25,865 bases of DNA from JANPJV01 sp031425695 (GTDB lineage Bacteria; Pseudomonadota; Gammaproteobacteria; Xanthomonadales; SZUA-5), in assembly GCA_031425695.1 (NCBI GenBank), contig JANPJV010000017.1, forward strand, positions 1 through 25,865, given 5' to 3'. Of the stretch, positions 15,589 to 23,489 are shown one piece after another (position 1 is the stretch's first letter; every line of letters begins with the position of its first letter). The position numbers and the translations under genes were made by a program. Below the pieces are notes generated by a model. That model had not been told where the DNA came from. It made no database searches and saw only the letters and a list, made by a program, of their open reading frames with translations.

Positions 15589-17150
15589 CGAGCTTCTCCG
15601 GGAAATGGCAGTCGCAAAGTGAACACGCTGCCGCGCAACCATTCGCTCGAAACCTCGATCTCGCCGCCGAGCAGATCCGCGAGACGCTTGCAGATCGCGA
15701 GGCCAAGTCCAGTCCCCTCGTGCTGCCGCGCGAGCCCGATATCGATTTGTCGAAACGCCTGGAACAGATGGCCGAGATGCTCGGGGCGAATACCGCTGCC
15801 GGTATCGATGATGCGAACCCTTGCCGTCGACCCGCCGCAGCCGGCGTCCGAGCGCACGATGTCGGCGCACAGGGTAATCGCTCCGAGCTCGGTGAACTTG
15901 ACGGCATTATTGAGCAGATTCAGCAGGATCTGCTCGACTCGGCGACGATCGCTGTGGATGGTGCCGAGGTCAGCGGCAATCTGGGAGCTCAGCGTCAGCC
16001 CCTTCTTGTCCGCGAGTGGCCGTACCAGCTCAAGAACATGTTCGAGCGCGTCCTCGAGGCGGAAGTCCTGCTTGCGCACCTCGAGCTGGTCAGCCTCGAT
16101 TTTCGACAGATCGAGGATGTCATTGATCAATTCCAGCAAATGGCGGGCACTCACTCGAACCATGCCGAGCTGCTTGCTCTGTTCCACCGTCAGCGGCCCG
16201 GCCATGCCGGCGAGAATGATGCCGGTAAAGCCCAGGATCGAGTTCAGCGGCGTGCGCAGCTCGTGCGACATGCTCGCCAGAAATGCCGACTTGAGGCGGT
16301 CGGCATCCTCGGCTCGCAGCAGCGCCTGCTCAAGCTCGGTCGTGCGCACCACCACTTTTTGCTCAAGTGTCTCATTGAGCTCGTGCAGCGCCGCCTCGAC
16401 CGCCTTGCGCGCGGTTACATCGCGGATCATCGCAAGCAGATTGCCGTCGGGCATCGGCGTGGCGAACACTTCGACCGGAAACACCGAGCCATCCCGGCGG
16501 CGAAAATTCCACTCGCGCTCGTAGTGCCCTTGCGCACGAATCTCCTGCAGTGCCGGCTCGATATGTTGCGTCTCCTCCGGCACCACGATGTCGCGCCCGT
16601 GCAGCCCGATCAATTCCTCACGGGCATAGCCGAGCATGCTGCAGATGCTCGGATTGGCATCCAGATAGTAGCTGTGTGCGTCGGTAATCAAGATTCCGTC
16701 TGGCGCACATTCAAACAAGGTGCGATAGCGCTCTTCGCTCACCACCTGCTCGGCCATGGCCTGGCTGCGCGCGCTGAGATCGATGCCCATGCCGACCAGG
16801 CAGGACACCCCGTTGAGCTGCACCCGACGGCCAGTGAAAAGGTACGGACGACTGCGTCCATCCTTGGACACGAAGCCTGCTTCGACGCTGGATGCTCCAT
16901 CCGCAAAAACCTGAGCGATGCGGGCCTGCAACAGTGCCCGTTCCTGCGGCGCAAAGAAGTCCAGAGGATGCATCCTTTCGATTTCGTCTCCCGAATAACC
17001 GGACACGGTCTCGAAGTGCTGGTTCCAGCGCAGGAAGCGTCCGCTCTCGTCGTAGACATACAGAATGCCCGGGGCGCTGCTGATGACCGCGTCGGAAAAC
17101 TTTCGTTCGCTTTCGGCCGAGAGTTCCAGCTTTCGTTCACCCTCGGACAT
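15585..17150 (-). CDS. PAS-PAS sensor histidine kinase
   Basis: 521 residues, no membrane segment, so a cytoplasmic sensor. PAS1 spans about 15-130 (SAPGILYVYDESGRFLRWN) and PAS2 about 138-250 (ECAPDGILITDAHSYYLDANPS) with a PAC motif. A short coiled coil (252-285) leads to HisKA, with SHELRTPLNS and phospho-accepting His296. HATPase_c has the N box NLLNNAVKFT (411-420), G1 DTGSGI (449-454) and G2 GTGLGL (479-484). All catalytic boxes are intact. The signal is unknown; PAS pockets may bind haem, flavin or small ligands, but no diagnostic ligand residue can be claimed. It starts 76 bases after the NCS1 permease stop on the same strand and overlaps its response regulator by 4 bases. The ATG has a poor ribosome site, which suggests coupling or low expression. 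Confidence 0.93.
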   Translation of the reverse strand: MSEGERKLELSAESERKFSDAVISSAPGILYVYDESGRFLRWNQHFETVSGYSGDEIERMHPLDFFAPQERALLQARIAQVFADGASSVEAGFVSKDGRSRPYLFTGRRVQLNGVSCLVGMGIDLSARSQAMAEQVVSEERYRTLFECAPDGILITDAHSYYLDANPSICSMLGYAREELIGLHGRDIVVPEETQHIEPALQEIRAQGHYEREWNFRRRDGSVFPVEVFATPMPDGNLLAMIRDVTARKAVEAALHELNETLEQKVVVRTTELEQALLRAEDADRLKSAFLASMSHELRTPLNSILGFTGIILAGMAGPLTVEQSKQLGMVRVSARHLLELINDILDLSKIEADQLEVRKQDFRLEDALEHVLELVRPLADKKGLTLSSQIAADLGTIHSDRRRVEQILLNLLNNAVKFTELGAITLCADIVRSDAGCGGSTARVRIIDTGSGIRPEHLGHLFQAFRQIDIGLARQHEGTGLGLAICKRLADLLGGEIEVSSEWLRGSVFTLRLPFPGEAR

Positions 17151-17226
17151 CAGTCAATCGCCGCCCAAACGGCCCCACAAGCCGCACCCGGACGCAATCC
17201 GCGGTGCCGTTTCTGCCGCGAGGCAC

Positions 17227-18699
17227 TCATGAACGTCGACGCATCAGGACCCAGTACACCAAGCCTGCAATCGCCAGGCCGACGAACCAAGCATAGGTAT
17301 AGATCGTTTGCAGCACCATCGGCACGCCGGCAAAGCTCTGCGGAAAAGCGGCGTGCAGGAAGCCGGGAATATTCGGCAGCACGCCGAGCACCAGCGCGAT
17401 TACGGCCGCTGGGTTCCAGCCGTTGCGGTAGCTGTAGCGGCCGTGTTCCTCGAACAGCTGTGGCACGTCGAGCTGCTTGTCGCGCAAGACGTAGTAGTCG
17501 ACCAGCATGATCCCGGCGACTGGGCCGAGCAGCGCCGAATAGCCGATGAGCCAGGTGAAGATGTAGCCCTCCGTGCTGGCGAGAATCTTCCAGGGCATCG
17601 CCAGCAGCGCGATACCGGCCGTGATCAGCCCGCCGAGCCGGTAACTGATCTTTTTTGGCGACAGGCTGGCGAAATCATAGGCCGGGCCGACGAGATTCGC
17701 GGCCAGGTTGCAGCACATGGTGTCGAGGGTGAGCACCAGCAGCGCCAGGCCGACCGCGATGCCGGTAAAGCGGCTGGCGAGGTTGACCGGATCCCAGATC
17801 GCCTCGCCGTAAATGACGACCGTCGCCGAGGTCACGATCACGCTCATCAGCGCCAGCAGGCCCATCGGCACCGGCAGCCCGATCGCCTGCCCGATCAGCT
17901 GGTCCTTCTGCGATTTCGCGAAGCGAGTGAAGTCGGGAATGTTCAGCGCGAGCGTCGCCCAGAAGCCGACCATCGCCGTGAGCGAGGGCCAGAACACCAG
18001 CCAGAACTGCCCCTCCTTTTCACCGCCGGGAATGAACTTGGACGGCGTCGACATGGTGCCGCCCAGCCCGCCCGCATTGCTCACCGCCCACCAGACCAGC
18101 GCCAGGCACATGAAGATCTTCACCGGCGCCGAGATCGTCTCCAGCCAGCGGATCGACTCGGTGCCGTGGACGACGAAGTACAGTTGCAGCGTCCAGAACC
18201 CGACGAAGCACAGCAATTGCGCGAGATTGATGCCGAGCCACGGCAAGGGATCACCGGAAAACGCCCCGCCGGTGATGATGTTGCCGAGCGTGTAGATCGC
18301 CAACCCACCAAACCAGGTCTGGATGCCATACCAGCCGCACGCCACCACCGCCCGCAACATCGCCGGCAGCTTCGCCCCCTGCGTGCCGAACGACGAGCGC
18401 ACCAGCACCGCATACGGAATCCCGTACTTCGCCCCGGCATGCCCGATCAGCAGCATCGGCACCAGCACGATCGCATTGCCCAGCAACACCGTCATCACCG
18501 CCTGCCAGGGGCTCATCCCCTGCTCGATCAACCCGGCAGCAAGGGTGTACGACGGGATGCACATCACCATCCCCACCCACAGCGCCGCAAAGTGATACCA
18601 GCGCCAAGTCCGCTGCGCCGCCGTCGTCGGCGCCAGATCCGCGTTGTAGAGCACCCCGCGAGAGACTTCGCCGCCGAGCACGAGATCCGGGTGTGGCAT
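17227..18699 (-). CDS. NCS1 family nucleobase/hydantoin:cation symporter
   Basis: 490 residues with about 12 membrane segments. The N-terminus YNADLAPTTAAQRTWRWYHF is the family hallmark. By comparison with the hydantoin transporter Mhp1, CGWYGIQTWFGG (121-132) supplies the substrate-stacking Trp123 and Gln127. MVGFWATLALNIPDFTR supplies the second stacking Trp (247), and NLAANLVGP supplies the Asn of the binding site. The C-terminal GYSALLGPVAGIMLVDYYVLR is also typical. It imports a nucleobase or related ring (hydantoin, uracil, allantoin) with a cation across the inner membrane. AAGGA precedes the ATG by about 6 bases. A dihydropyrimidinase lies downstream on the same strand, so hydantoin or uracil/dihydropyrimidine is the best guess for substrate. 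Confidence 0.92.
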   Translation of the reverse strand: MPHPDLVLGGEVSRGVLYNADLAPTTAAQRTWRWYHFAALWVGMVMCIPSYTLAAGLIEQGMSPWQAVMTVLLGNAIVLVPMLLIGHAGAKYGIPYAVLVRSSFGTQGAKLPAMLRAVVACGWYGIQTWFGGLAIYTLGNIITGGAFSGDPLPWLGINLAQLLCFVGFWTLQLYFVVHGTESIRWLETISAPVKIFMCLALVWWAVSNAGGLGGTMSTPSKFIPGGEKEGQFWLVFWPSLTAMVGFWATLALNIPDFTRFAKSQKDQLIGQAIGLPVPMGLLALMSVIVTSATVVIYGEAIWDPVNLASRFTGIAVGLALLVLTLDTMCCNLAANLVGPAYDFASLSPKKISYRLGGLITAGIALLAMPWKILASTEGYIFTWLIGYSALLGPVAGIMLVDYYVLRDKQLDVPQLFEEHGRYSYRNGWNPAAVIALVLGVLPNIPGFLHAAFPQSFAGVPMVLQTIYTYAWFVGLAIAGLVYWVLMRRRS

Positions 18700-19280
18700 G
18701 GTTGTTCCTTGTCTGGATGGCGATGCGCCCGCGGGATTTCCGGGCGGGCAAACAATGAAACCGGGCGCTACCTGGTCTCTTTAAGTTGGTGCCCTCTTGC
18801 GCCCGCGGAGTGCTCGATCGGGCGAATCCAAGAACCCGGGCGCTACGTGACAATGAGACGCCGTCGCGACCGCGCGCGCTCGATCACTCCCGAGCCGAAT
18901 ATCGCATAGCCGATCGCCGGCCGGCATCCTGATCGGTACGACGTCCACGCGCCACGTCGGTAACGCAGAAGCGATGGCCCGAAGTCAGCGCAACAACGCG
19001 CGCAGCGCACGACCGGGATTAGGCTGGGTCCTATGCGTCCGCAAGTTGAGATTTTCGACGCAGGCTCACCAACGCAAGGCGCCCGGCTCTGGCTACGCAG
19101 CCAGACGCGACCGCCGGCGCGATTTGCGGCATCGCCAAACAAGCGAACACACCGGGCGCTACGTGGCGCTGCGACTCCACATCCATTCGAGGCCGTGCGT
19201 TACCACTCTGTGCTATCAAGCGGCGCGGTCCCGGCGCGGATGGTGTTCGCGCGCCCCACCCAAACCACGACGACACGCCA
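18700..19280. other. Repeat-bearing intergenic region between divergent genes
   Basis: 581 bases between the permease start (-) and the start of the membrane-protein pair (+). It must hold both promoters. It contains three related direct repeats ending in CCGGGCGCTACSTG and a small perfect hairpin at 19088-19105 (TCTGGCT/AGCCAGA). Open frames on both strands are Arg/Ala-rich and not convincing genes. Confidence 0.6.
18745..19165 (+). repeat. Three dispersed copies of a ~30-bp direct repeat
   Basis: Copies lie at 18745-18774, 18819-18849 and 19133-19165. All end with CCGGGCGCTAC followed by CTG or GTG and begin with a similar CGSSMAA...AA stretch. The first two are about 75 bases apart and the third is about 310 further on. 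They could be iterated operator sites for the divergent genes or fragments of an interspersed repeat. Confidence 0.6.
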
Positions 19281-20249
19281 ATGACTGATCGCCAGGAATC
19301 CATCGCGCAGGACATATCACTGCGTCTACCCGCAGCGTTCGAGTCCAAACATGCGGACGGTGCCCTTTTGGCCCGCGAGCCCGGCAGTGGAACGCTGTTG
19401 ACGATATTCGTGAAACCCGGCCCGGTCGGGGTGTCGCTGGACCGGCTGCACGCATCCGCCCAGGCCATGCTGCGCAAGAAATACCCGGACCTCTACGCCG
19501 ACGGCGAAGTGCAGCCCGCGCCCGGCGCAGGCTGGACCGGCACGACGCAGCTCTATCGCAGTGCGCCGGGCATCCCGGCGGCGATGCGCATCCTGGTGAG
19601 CTGCGCGATCCTGCCGGGCGACGCCGCGCAGCAACGCAATCTGCTGACCTTCATCGAAGTGCCGGATGCGGCCTTCGTCGAGCGCCTGATGTTCTTCCGT
19701 CGCTTCTTCGAGACACGCCTGCGCGTGAGTCCGCTGCTTGCCCTGGTGGATATCGAAGCGGAAGCGCCGGCGCCGAGCCCGGAGCCACCCGCGGTCGCGG
19801 TGCTGCCGGCCGCGGCGGCTTTGATCGCGAGCCGCGCGGCGCGGCCCGCGGCAGCTTCGGTCGCGAGCCGCACAACGCGACCTATGCCGCGCAAGCGCAC
19901 GGCCCCGGAGCCCGACGAGCACGAGATGCTGGTGAGCGCCGCGCGCGGCCAGCGCACGCTGGCGATCAGCATCCTGCTGATGTTTGGTGCGCGCGGCGTC
20001 GTCAACCAGCCGGAGCTTTCGCCAATGGTTGGACTGGTGGTTTCGACGGCCGTCGTCCTCTTCGCCGTAAGCGGCGTGGTCAAGCTGTGCGCCGGCTTTG
20101 GCTATTCGCGCACGCACAAGCTGGTGAGCATGTTTTTGTCGACGGTGCCGCTGTTGAACATCGCGCTTTGGATCTACCTCAGCATCAAGACCACGCGCCG
20201 CCTGCGCGCCGCGGGTCATACGGTGGGCTTGTTCGGAGCACGGCCATGA
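19281..20249 (+). CDS. Membrane protein of unknown function
   Basis: 322 residues. Residues 1-155 are a soluble domain. Residues 160-212 are an Ala/Pro/Arg-rich linker with an imperfect internal repeat (ASRAARP... / ASRTTRP). The C-terminus has two or three membrane segments (about 226-242, 248-271, 281-302) and ends with TTRRLRAAGHTVGLFGA. I do not recognise a family. No strong ribosome site precedes the ATG, and no better in-frame start was found. Its last bases overlap the next gene (ATGA), so the two very likely form one operon and perhaps one complex. Confidence 0.7.
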   Translation: MTDRQESIAQDISLRLPAAFESKHADGALLAREPGSGTLLTIFVKPGPVGVSLDRLHASAQAMLRKKYPDLYADGEVQPAPGAGWTGTTQLYRSAPGIPAAMRILVSCAILPGDAAQQRNLLTFIEVPDAAFVERLMFFRRFFETRLRVSPLLALVDIEAEAPAPSPEPPAVAVLPAAAALIASRAARPAAASVASRTTRPMPRKRTAPEPDEHEMLVSAARGQRTLAISILLMFGARGVVNQPELSPMVGLVVSTAVVLFAVSGVVKLCAGFGYSRTHKLVSMFLSTVPLLNIALWIYLSIKTTRRLRAAGHTVGLFGARP

Positions 20250-21094
20250 TCGATTGGATCAGCGTGCTCGTCTTTCCGCTGTGCGGCTTGCTGGCCGCGC
20301 TGGGTGCCGGCCTGTGGCTACGCGGACAAGATGCGGACGACGGCCAGATCTACTGGTCGTTCACGGCGGTGTTCGTGCTGGCAATCGTGGTGTGCGCCAG
20401 CCTGTTGCGCACCGATTCGCTGCAACGCCGACTCGACCCGATGGTCGACGCCGCGCTGCAACTAGACGCACACCCGCTGTTCGCCGCACTGCGCGAGTCC
20501 CAGCTGGAACAAAGTGAGCAGCTTCTCGGCCGCATCCTGCAGCAAGTTGCCGAGGGCAGAGACCTGGTCGCGGCGACGGCCAGCGTGCGTCCAGACCTGG
20601 CGCGCATCGGCAATGCAGAGCTCGGCTGGGCCGACGCCGAAACGCGCGTGCAGTGGGCGCGCGCCGAGGTCGCCACGCTGCGCGAACTGAGCGCGCGCAA
20701 TGCCACGCAATGCGCGGCCGTGGCACGCAGCCAAGCCGATCCCGCAGGACTGGAGGTGCTCGCCACGGGCATGACCGTCGCCAACCAACAGCAATTCGAA
20801 GCGGCCTTCGTGCGCCTGCTGAAATCCCGCCCGGACGGCCTGAGCGGACGGCGCACCAACGACGGCATCGACTTCAACGATGCGCAGCGCCGCTACATAG
20901 AAATCCATGCGTCACTCGCGTCCACGCACGGCGAAGACATCGACGACGACCTCGGCAGCCGCCACCTCGACCGCGCCCCGCCCAAGGTGAACGACCCAAA
21001 TCGTGTCTGCCGCTACCGCATCGCCCAACTCGAGGCCTATTTGGCCGAGCCCGCACCCATGGCATCGCGGCTGGTTGATGCGGCGATGCGTTAG
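20246..21094 (+). CDS. Membrane protein of unknown function, coupled to the previous gene
   Basis: 282 residues from the ATG at 20246, which overlaps the previous stop (ATGA); an open frame further upstream lies inside that gene and is rejected. Two N-terminal membrane segments (about 5-25 and 36-55) are followed by a cytoplasmic or periplasmic helical domain rich in Ala, Arg and Glu (LRESQLEQSEQLLGRIL). The C-terminal part holds Cys residues in ATQCAAVA and NRVCRYR. The family is not recognised. The conserved-looking coding bias and coupling support a real gene. Confidence 0.7.
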   Translation: MIDWISVLVFPLCGLLAALGAGLWLRGQDADDGQIYWSFTAVFVLAIVVCASLLRTDSLQRRLDPMVDAALQLDAHPLFAALRESQLEQSEQLLGRILQQVAEGRDLVAATASVRPDLARIGNAELGWADAETRVQWARAEVATLRELSARNATQCAAVARSQADPAGLEVLATGMTVANQQQFEAAFVRLLKSRPDGLSGRRTNDGIDFNDAQRRYIEIHASLASTHGEDIDDDLGSRHLDRAPPKVNDPNRVCRYRIAQLEAYLAEPAPMASRLVDAAMR

Positions 21095-21193
21095 TGGCGA
21101 GCCGACCCCACCCACGCGACGCGCACGCGCCATTTCGGCAGGATCAAGCTCCTGTACTTGCTCGACTTCGAGCACTTCGCCAGCCTGCAGGGC

Positions 21194-21352
21194 TCACGCT
21201 GCCGCCTTGGCCAGAGCTTCGACCATGCGCCTCTGCCAGCCCGGACCAGTCGCCTTCCAGCGGGCGAGGAGGTCCGCGGGCAAGCGCAGCGTGGTAGGGA
21301 TCTTTGCAGGCTTCTTGCCTCGGCCACGCCGGACCTTTCCTATGACGTCGCC
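21194..21352 (-). pseudogene. BrnA-like antitoxin C-terminal fragment
   Basis: Reading minus from about 21352 to the TGA at 21194 gives about 52 residues. They contain VRRGRGKKPAK, then TLRLPADLLARWKATGPGWQRRMVEAL. This matches the C-terminal ribbon-helix-helix of BrnA (DUF4415) antitoxins, whose hallmark is xxRLdxDvlxxfkatGxGWQtRin. The upstream half of BrnA and any brnT toxin are absent. The frame upstream is the out-of-frame read of the Fic remnant, so this is a truncated tail joined to it. It could be an expressed fusion only if the local frameshift is not real. Confidence 0.6.
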
Positions 21353-22026
21353 GGCCGATCGCCTGGTAGTAAGCAGCCTGATGACGATGCACCAGGCTCT
21401 CCACGGGAAGATCGGCAAACAGCGGCCGCCAGCGCAGCAGCGACAGTGTCTGCCAAAACCTGCCCATGCGCCCGTTGCCATCGGCGAACGGATGGATGAA
21501 TTCGAACTCATAGTGGAACACGGCGCTCGCGATCAACGGTTGCTCGGTGGACCGCGCAAGCCAGCCGAACAGGTCGTCCATCAAGCGCGGCAATTGACTG
21601 GCCGGCGGCGCCATGTGCAGAACCCGTTGCCTGCCATCACCCCGACGCCGCCCTGCCGGTAGCTCCCGGCGGTATCCAGCAGGCCCAGCATCAATCGCCG
21701 ATGCGCGGACAGCAAGTCGCTTCGCGCAGCGGGTTCCATTCGCCGAGATGTTCGTAGACAGTTAGCGCATTGCGAGCTTCCTGCACCTCACGCGGCGGCG
21801 CAATGACCCGCTTGCCATCCAGGATCGCAGTGATCTGCGCCTCGCTCAGCGTGTTGCCCTCGATGGCCAGTGAGCCCGTAACCGTGCGAATGCGGTTGAT
21901 ACGGCGCAGCCGCACCTGATCACCCCGCTCCAGCCGCGCCTCGAAGCGCCCGACTAACTCGCCAATCTCAGCGATGTGAGAGACGATCTCGCTGGTCACG
22001 GTGAATGGGGGGCGATACGCGCTCAT
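21353..22026 (-). pseudogene. Fic family protein, frameshifted and truncated
   Basis: From the ATG at 22026 the frame gives MSAYRPPFTV..., then a class II inhibitory motif SLAIEGN and the Fic_N region. The frame breaks at about 21716-21723: after NPLREA a missing base would restore DLLSAHRRLMLGLLDTAG. A second one-base loss at about 21624-21631 separates GVGVMAG from RVLHMAPPASQLP. The Fic active-site loop HPFADGNGRMGR is intact (21459-21494) and is followed by SLVHRHQAAYYQAI, after which homology stops and BrnA-like sequence begins. Fic proteins transfer AMP or related groups to target proteins; with two frame breaks and no C-terminus this copy should be inactive. Sequencing error is possible but would need two separate indels. 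Confidence 0.75.
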
Positions 22027-22140
22027 CTGCGCTGAGACTCGATCGGCGACGCGGCGCGTATGTGGCCGATGCAACCTTCGTTCATCCGACTGGACCCATG
22101 ACGCAAAGATTCGCTTCGAGGGAACAGCGATTCTCGCATC

Positions 22141-22569
22141 CTATGGCGCGACATCGTCCCACGGGTTGACGACCGCAATCCCGCAACTATCGAAATCCCG
22201 CACATTGCGAGTCGCGAGACTGGCTCCTCGGGAGCGCGCGATCGAGGCAATCATTGCGTCGGACTGGCTGATCGGTTTCCCGACCGACCGCCTTTGTGCA
22301 GCAATCTCCGCATAAGCGTCAGCGGCGCCGCTATCAAAGTTGAATGTCTGTCCAGCAAAGTCCTCGTCAAAAATTGCGAGCGCCGCGGTCCAAAGTCCAT
22401 GCCGACGCTGCCCATCCGGAAGTAGCCGCAACCCGTAAAGAATTTCGCCGCGTGTCACCGTCGTGGTGAACAACGACGACCGCGGTCGGGAACTCAACCA
22501 AGACAGCACCTTTGGCTCCGGCAGCGGACGCAGCACCTCCGACAAGACGTTGGTGTCGAGGACGATCAT
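22141..22569 (-). CDS. fitB: FitB/VapC-type PIN-domain toxin
   Basis: 142 residues, full length for a PIN-domain ribonuclease toxin. The acidic metal-binding residues are present: Asp5 in VLDTNVLSE, Glu42 in TRGEILYGL, Asp104 in SQSDAMIA and Asp125 in NVRDFD. The C-terminus GIAVVNPWD is typical of the FitB branch. It cleaves RNA when free of antitoxin. Its ATG overlaps the antitoxin stop by 4 bases (22566-22569), the usual antitoxin-first arrangement. No damage is visible, unlike in the Fic gene just downstream. Confidence 0.93.
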   Translation of the reverse strand: MIVLDTNVLSEVLRPLPEPKVLSWLSSRPRSSLFTTTVTRGEILYGLRLLPDGQRRHGLWTAALAIFDEDFAGQTFNFDSGAADAYAEIAAQRRSVGKPISQSDAMIASIARSRGASLATRNVRDFDSCGIAVVNPWDDVAP

Positions 22570-22814
22570 CGATCAAGTGTCAGTGGGTCGCGTACCAGTT
22601 CGCGAGGTGCAAGCGCCAGTTCGATGCCTCCCAAAGGCTCGATCCTGGCTCGAATCGCCTCGACCAGTGTCAGCCCCCGCGCGGACTCCGTAGAAAGAGC
22701 CGTCCGCAAGATGTCACGTGCCTCGTCTTCCATTGACCGACCATGTTGAGCTGCTTGCACGCGGAGACGTGCCTTGAGCTGGTCATCAATGTTTCGAATA
22801 GTCATGCTCGCCAT
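22566..22814 (-). CDS. fitA: FitA-type ribbon-helix-helix antitoxin
   Basis: 82 residues from the ATG at 22814. An in-frame ATG 12 bases upstream exists, but the bases following it supply GGAGAG as the ribosome site for the 22814 start, and MASMTIRNIDDQLKARLRVQAAQHGRSMEDEARDIL then begins exactly as in FitA relatives. The N-terminal 40 residues are the DNA-binding ribbon-helix-helix; the C-terminal part wraps the toxin. It neutralises the PIN toxin and represses the shared promoter. It is first in the operon, with a palindrome just upstream. Confidence 0.92.
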   Translation of the reverse strand: MASMTIRNIDDQLKARLRVQAAQHGRSMEDEARDILRTALSTESARGLTLVEAIRARIEPLGGIELALAPRELVRDPLTLDR

Positions 22815-22826
22815 CGCGCTCTCCAT

Positions 22827-22839
22827 CCATCATTGATGG
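22827..22839. promoter_or_regulatory. Palindrome upstream of fitAB, probable operator
   Basis: CCATCATTGATGG is a perfect 13-base palindrome (6-bp arms around one base), 13 bases upstream of the fitA start. FitA-type antitoxins bind inverted repeats in their own promoters, so autoregulation here is likely. An AT-richer stretch with TTAAC follows further upstream. Confidence 0.55.
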
Positions 22840-22898
22840 CATGTTAAGCATTGACTGCACGGGCCGGCAAGCTAACCCTTGTGGCGTGACGCTGGTCG

Positions 22899-23489
22899 CT
22901 ATCCCAATGGCCAGCAGATCTCCACGTGTTCATTATTGAAGTCGGGGTCGTCGACGTCGCCGCCGTGGACGCAGCGCATGCCCGCCGGGATCGATTGCAT
23001 CTTGATCGGTCGCGCCGGATCGATGGTTCCGCCGAAGGCCTGGAACTCGATGAAGCGGTTGATGAGTTCGACAATCGCGGCGCGGTGCTGTGGCGGGACA
23101 TGATGGACGCTGAGGTCAGGACGCCCGAACTTGCGCATGCCGCGGGTGTGCATCCATTCGCTGCCGTCGTCCTCTTCCGACCCCAGGATGACGACGTGCG
23201 TACGCGGGCTGGGAGCGTCGGCTTCGAAAACGTCTTCGCGCCACTCCTCCGCCGACCACCACTTGAGAATCTGCAAGTCGTAGATCGCGACGCCGCCGGC
23301 ATCGAGCATGGCGGTCAGCAGGCCGATGGCGTTACGGAAATAGTTGAGCGTGCTCGCGTCGGCAGCCTCGCCACGGACGACGACACAGCGCGTCTGCGAC
23401 CGAACCATTGCCGCCAGCTCGGGCTGGTCCCGGGCCAACTCGTCCCATACCCAGCCCCGCCGAAAGTCATCCAGTGTGTAGTGCGGCGT
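22899..23489 (-). CDS. Hypothetical protein, start codon uncertain (ACG or internal)
   Basis: Coding from the TAG at 22899 is convincing back to PHYTLDDFRRGWVWDELARD at the left edge of an inverted repeat. An ACG at 23489 sits where an ATG would give MPHYTLDDF. The next usable start codons are CTG at 23474 and TTG at 23438; the TTG would drop 17 plausible residues. The body (RCVVVRGEAADASTLNYF, GGVAIYDLQILKWW, THVVILGSEEDD, MHTRGMRKFGRPDLSVH) is compact and alpha/beta-like. The MHTRGMRKFGRPDL segment recalls DUF4261-type proteins, tentatively. There is no signal peptide. The function is unknown; proteins of this kind are often found among immunity or toxin-related genes. The FitA operon lies downstream on the same strand. 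Confidence 0.6.
   Translation of the reverse strand, partial: TPHYTLDDFRRGWVWDELARDQPELAAMVRSQTRCVVVRGEAADASTLNYFRNAIGLLTAMLDAGGVAIYDLQILKWWSAEEWREDVFEADAPSPRTHVVILGSEEDDGSEWMHTRGMRKFGRPDLSVHHVPPQHRAAIVELINRFIEFQAFGGTIDPARPIKMQSIPAGMRCVHGGDVDDPDFNNEHVEICWPLG

Noticed and set aside
15720..17510. 596-codon plus frame opposite the histidine kinase
   Set aside because: It has no recognisable domain and overlaps an unambiguous kinase with all catalytic boxes on minus.
17308..18909. 533-codon open frame on plus, antisense to the permease
   Set aside because: It is rich in Arg, His and Gln with no domain, and the minus frame encodes a clear NCS1 transporter. High GC content creates long antisense frames.
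18843..19288. Arg/Ala-rich frames on both strands of the intergenic region
   Set aside because: They cover the direct repeats and a hairpin, and have no ribosome sites or domains.
21691..22074. Intact small Fic_N-only gene
   Set aside because: Its last residues (TCCPRIGD) come from a shifted frame; the neighbouring frame continues the Fic sequence, so it is part of the broken gene.
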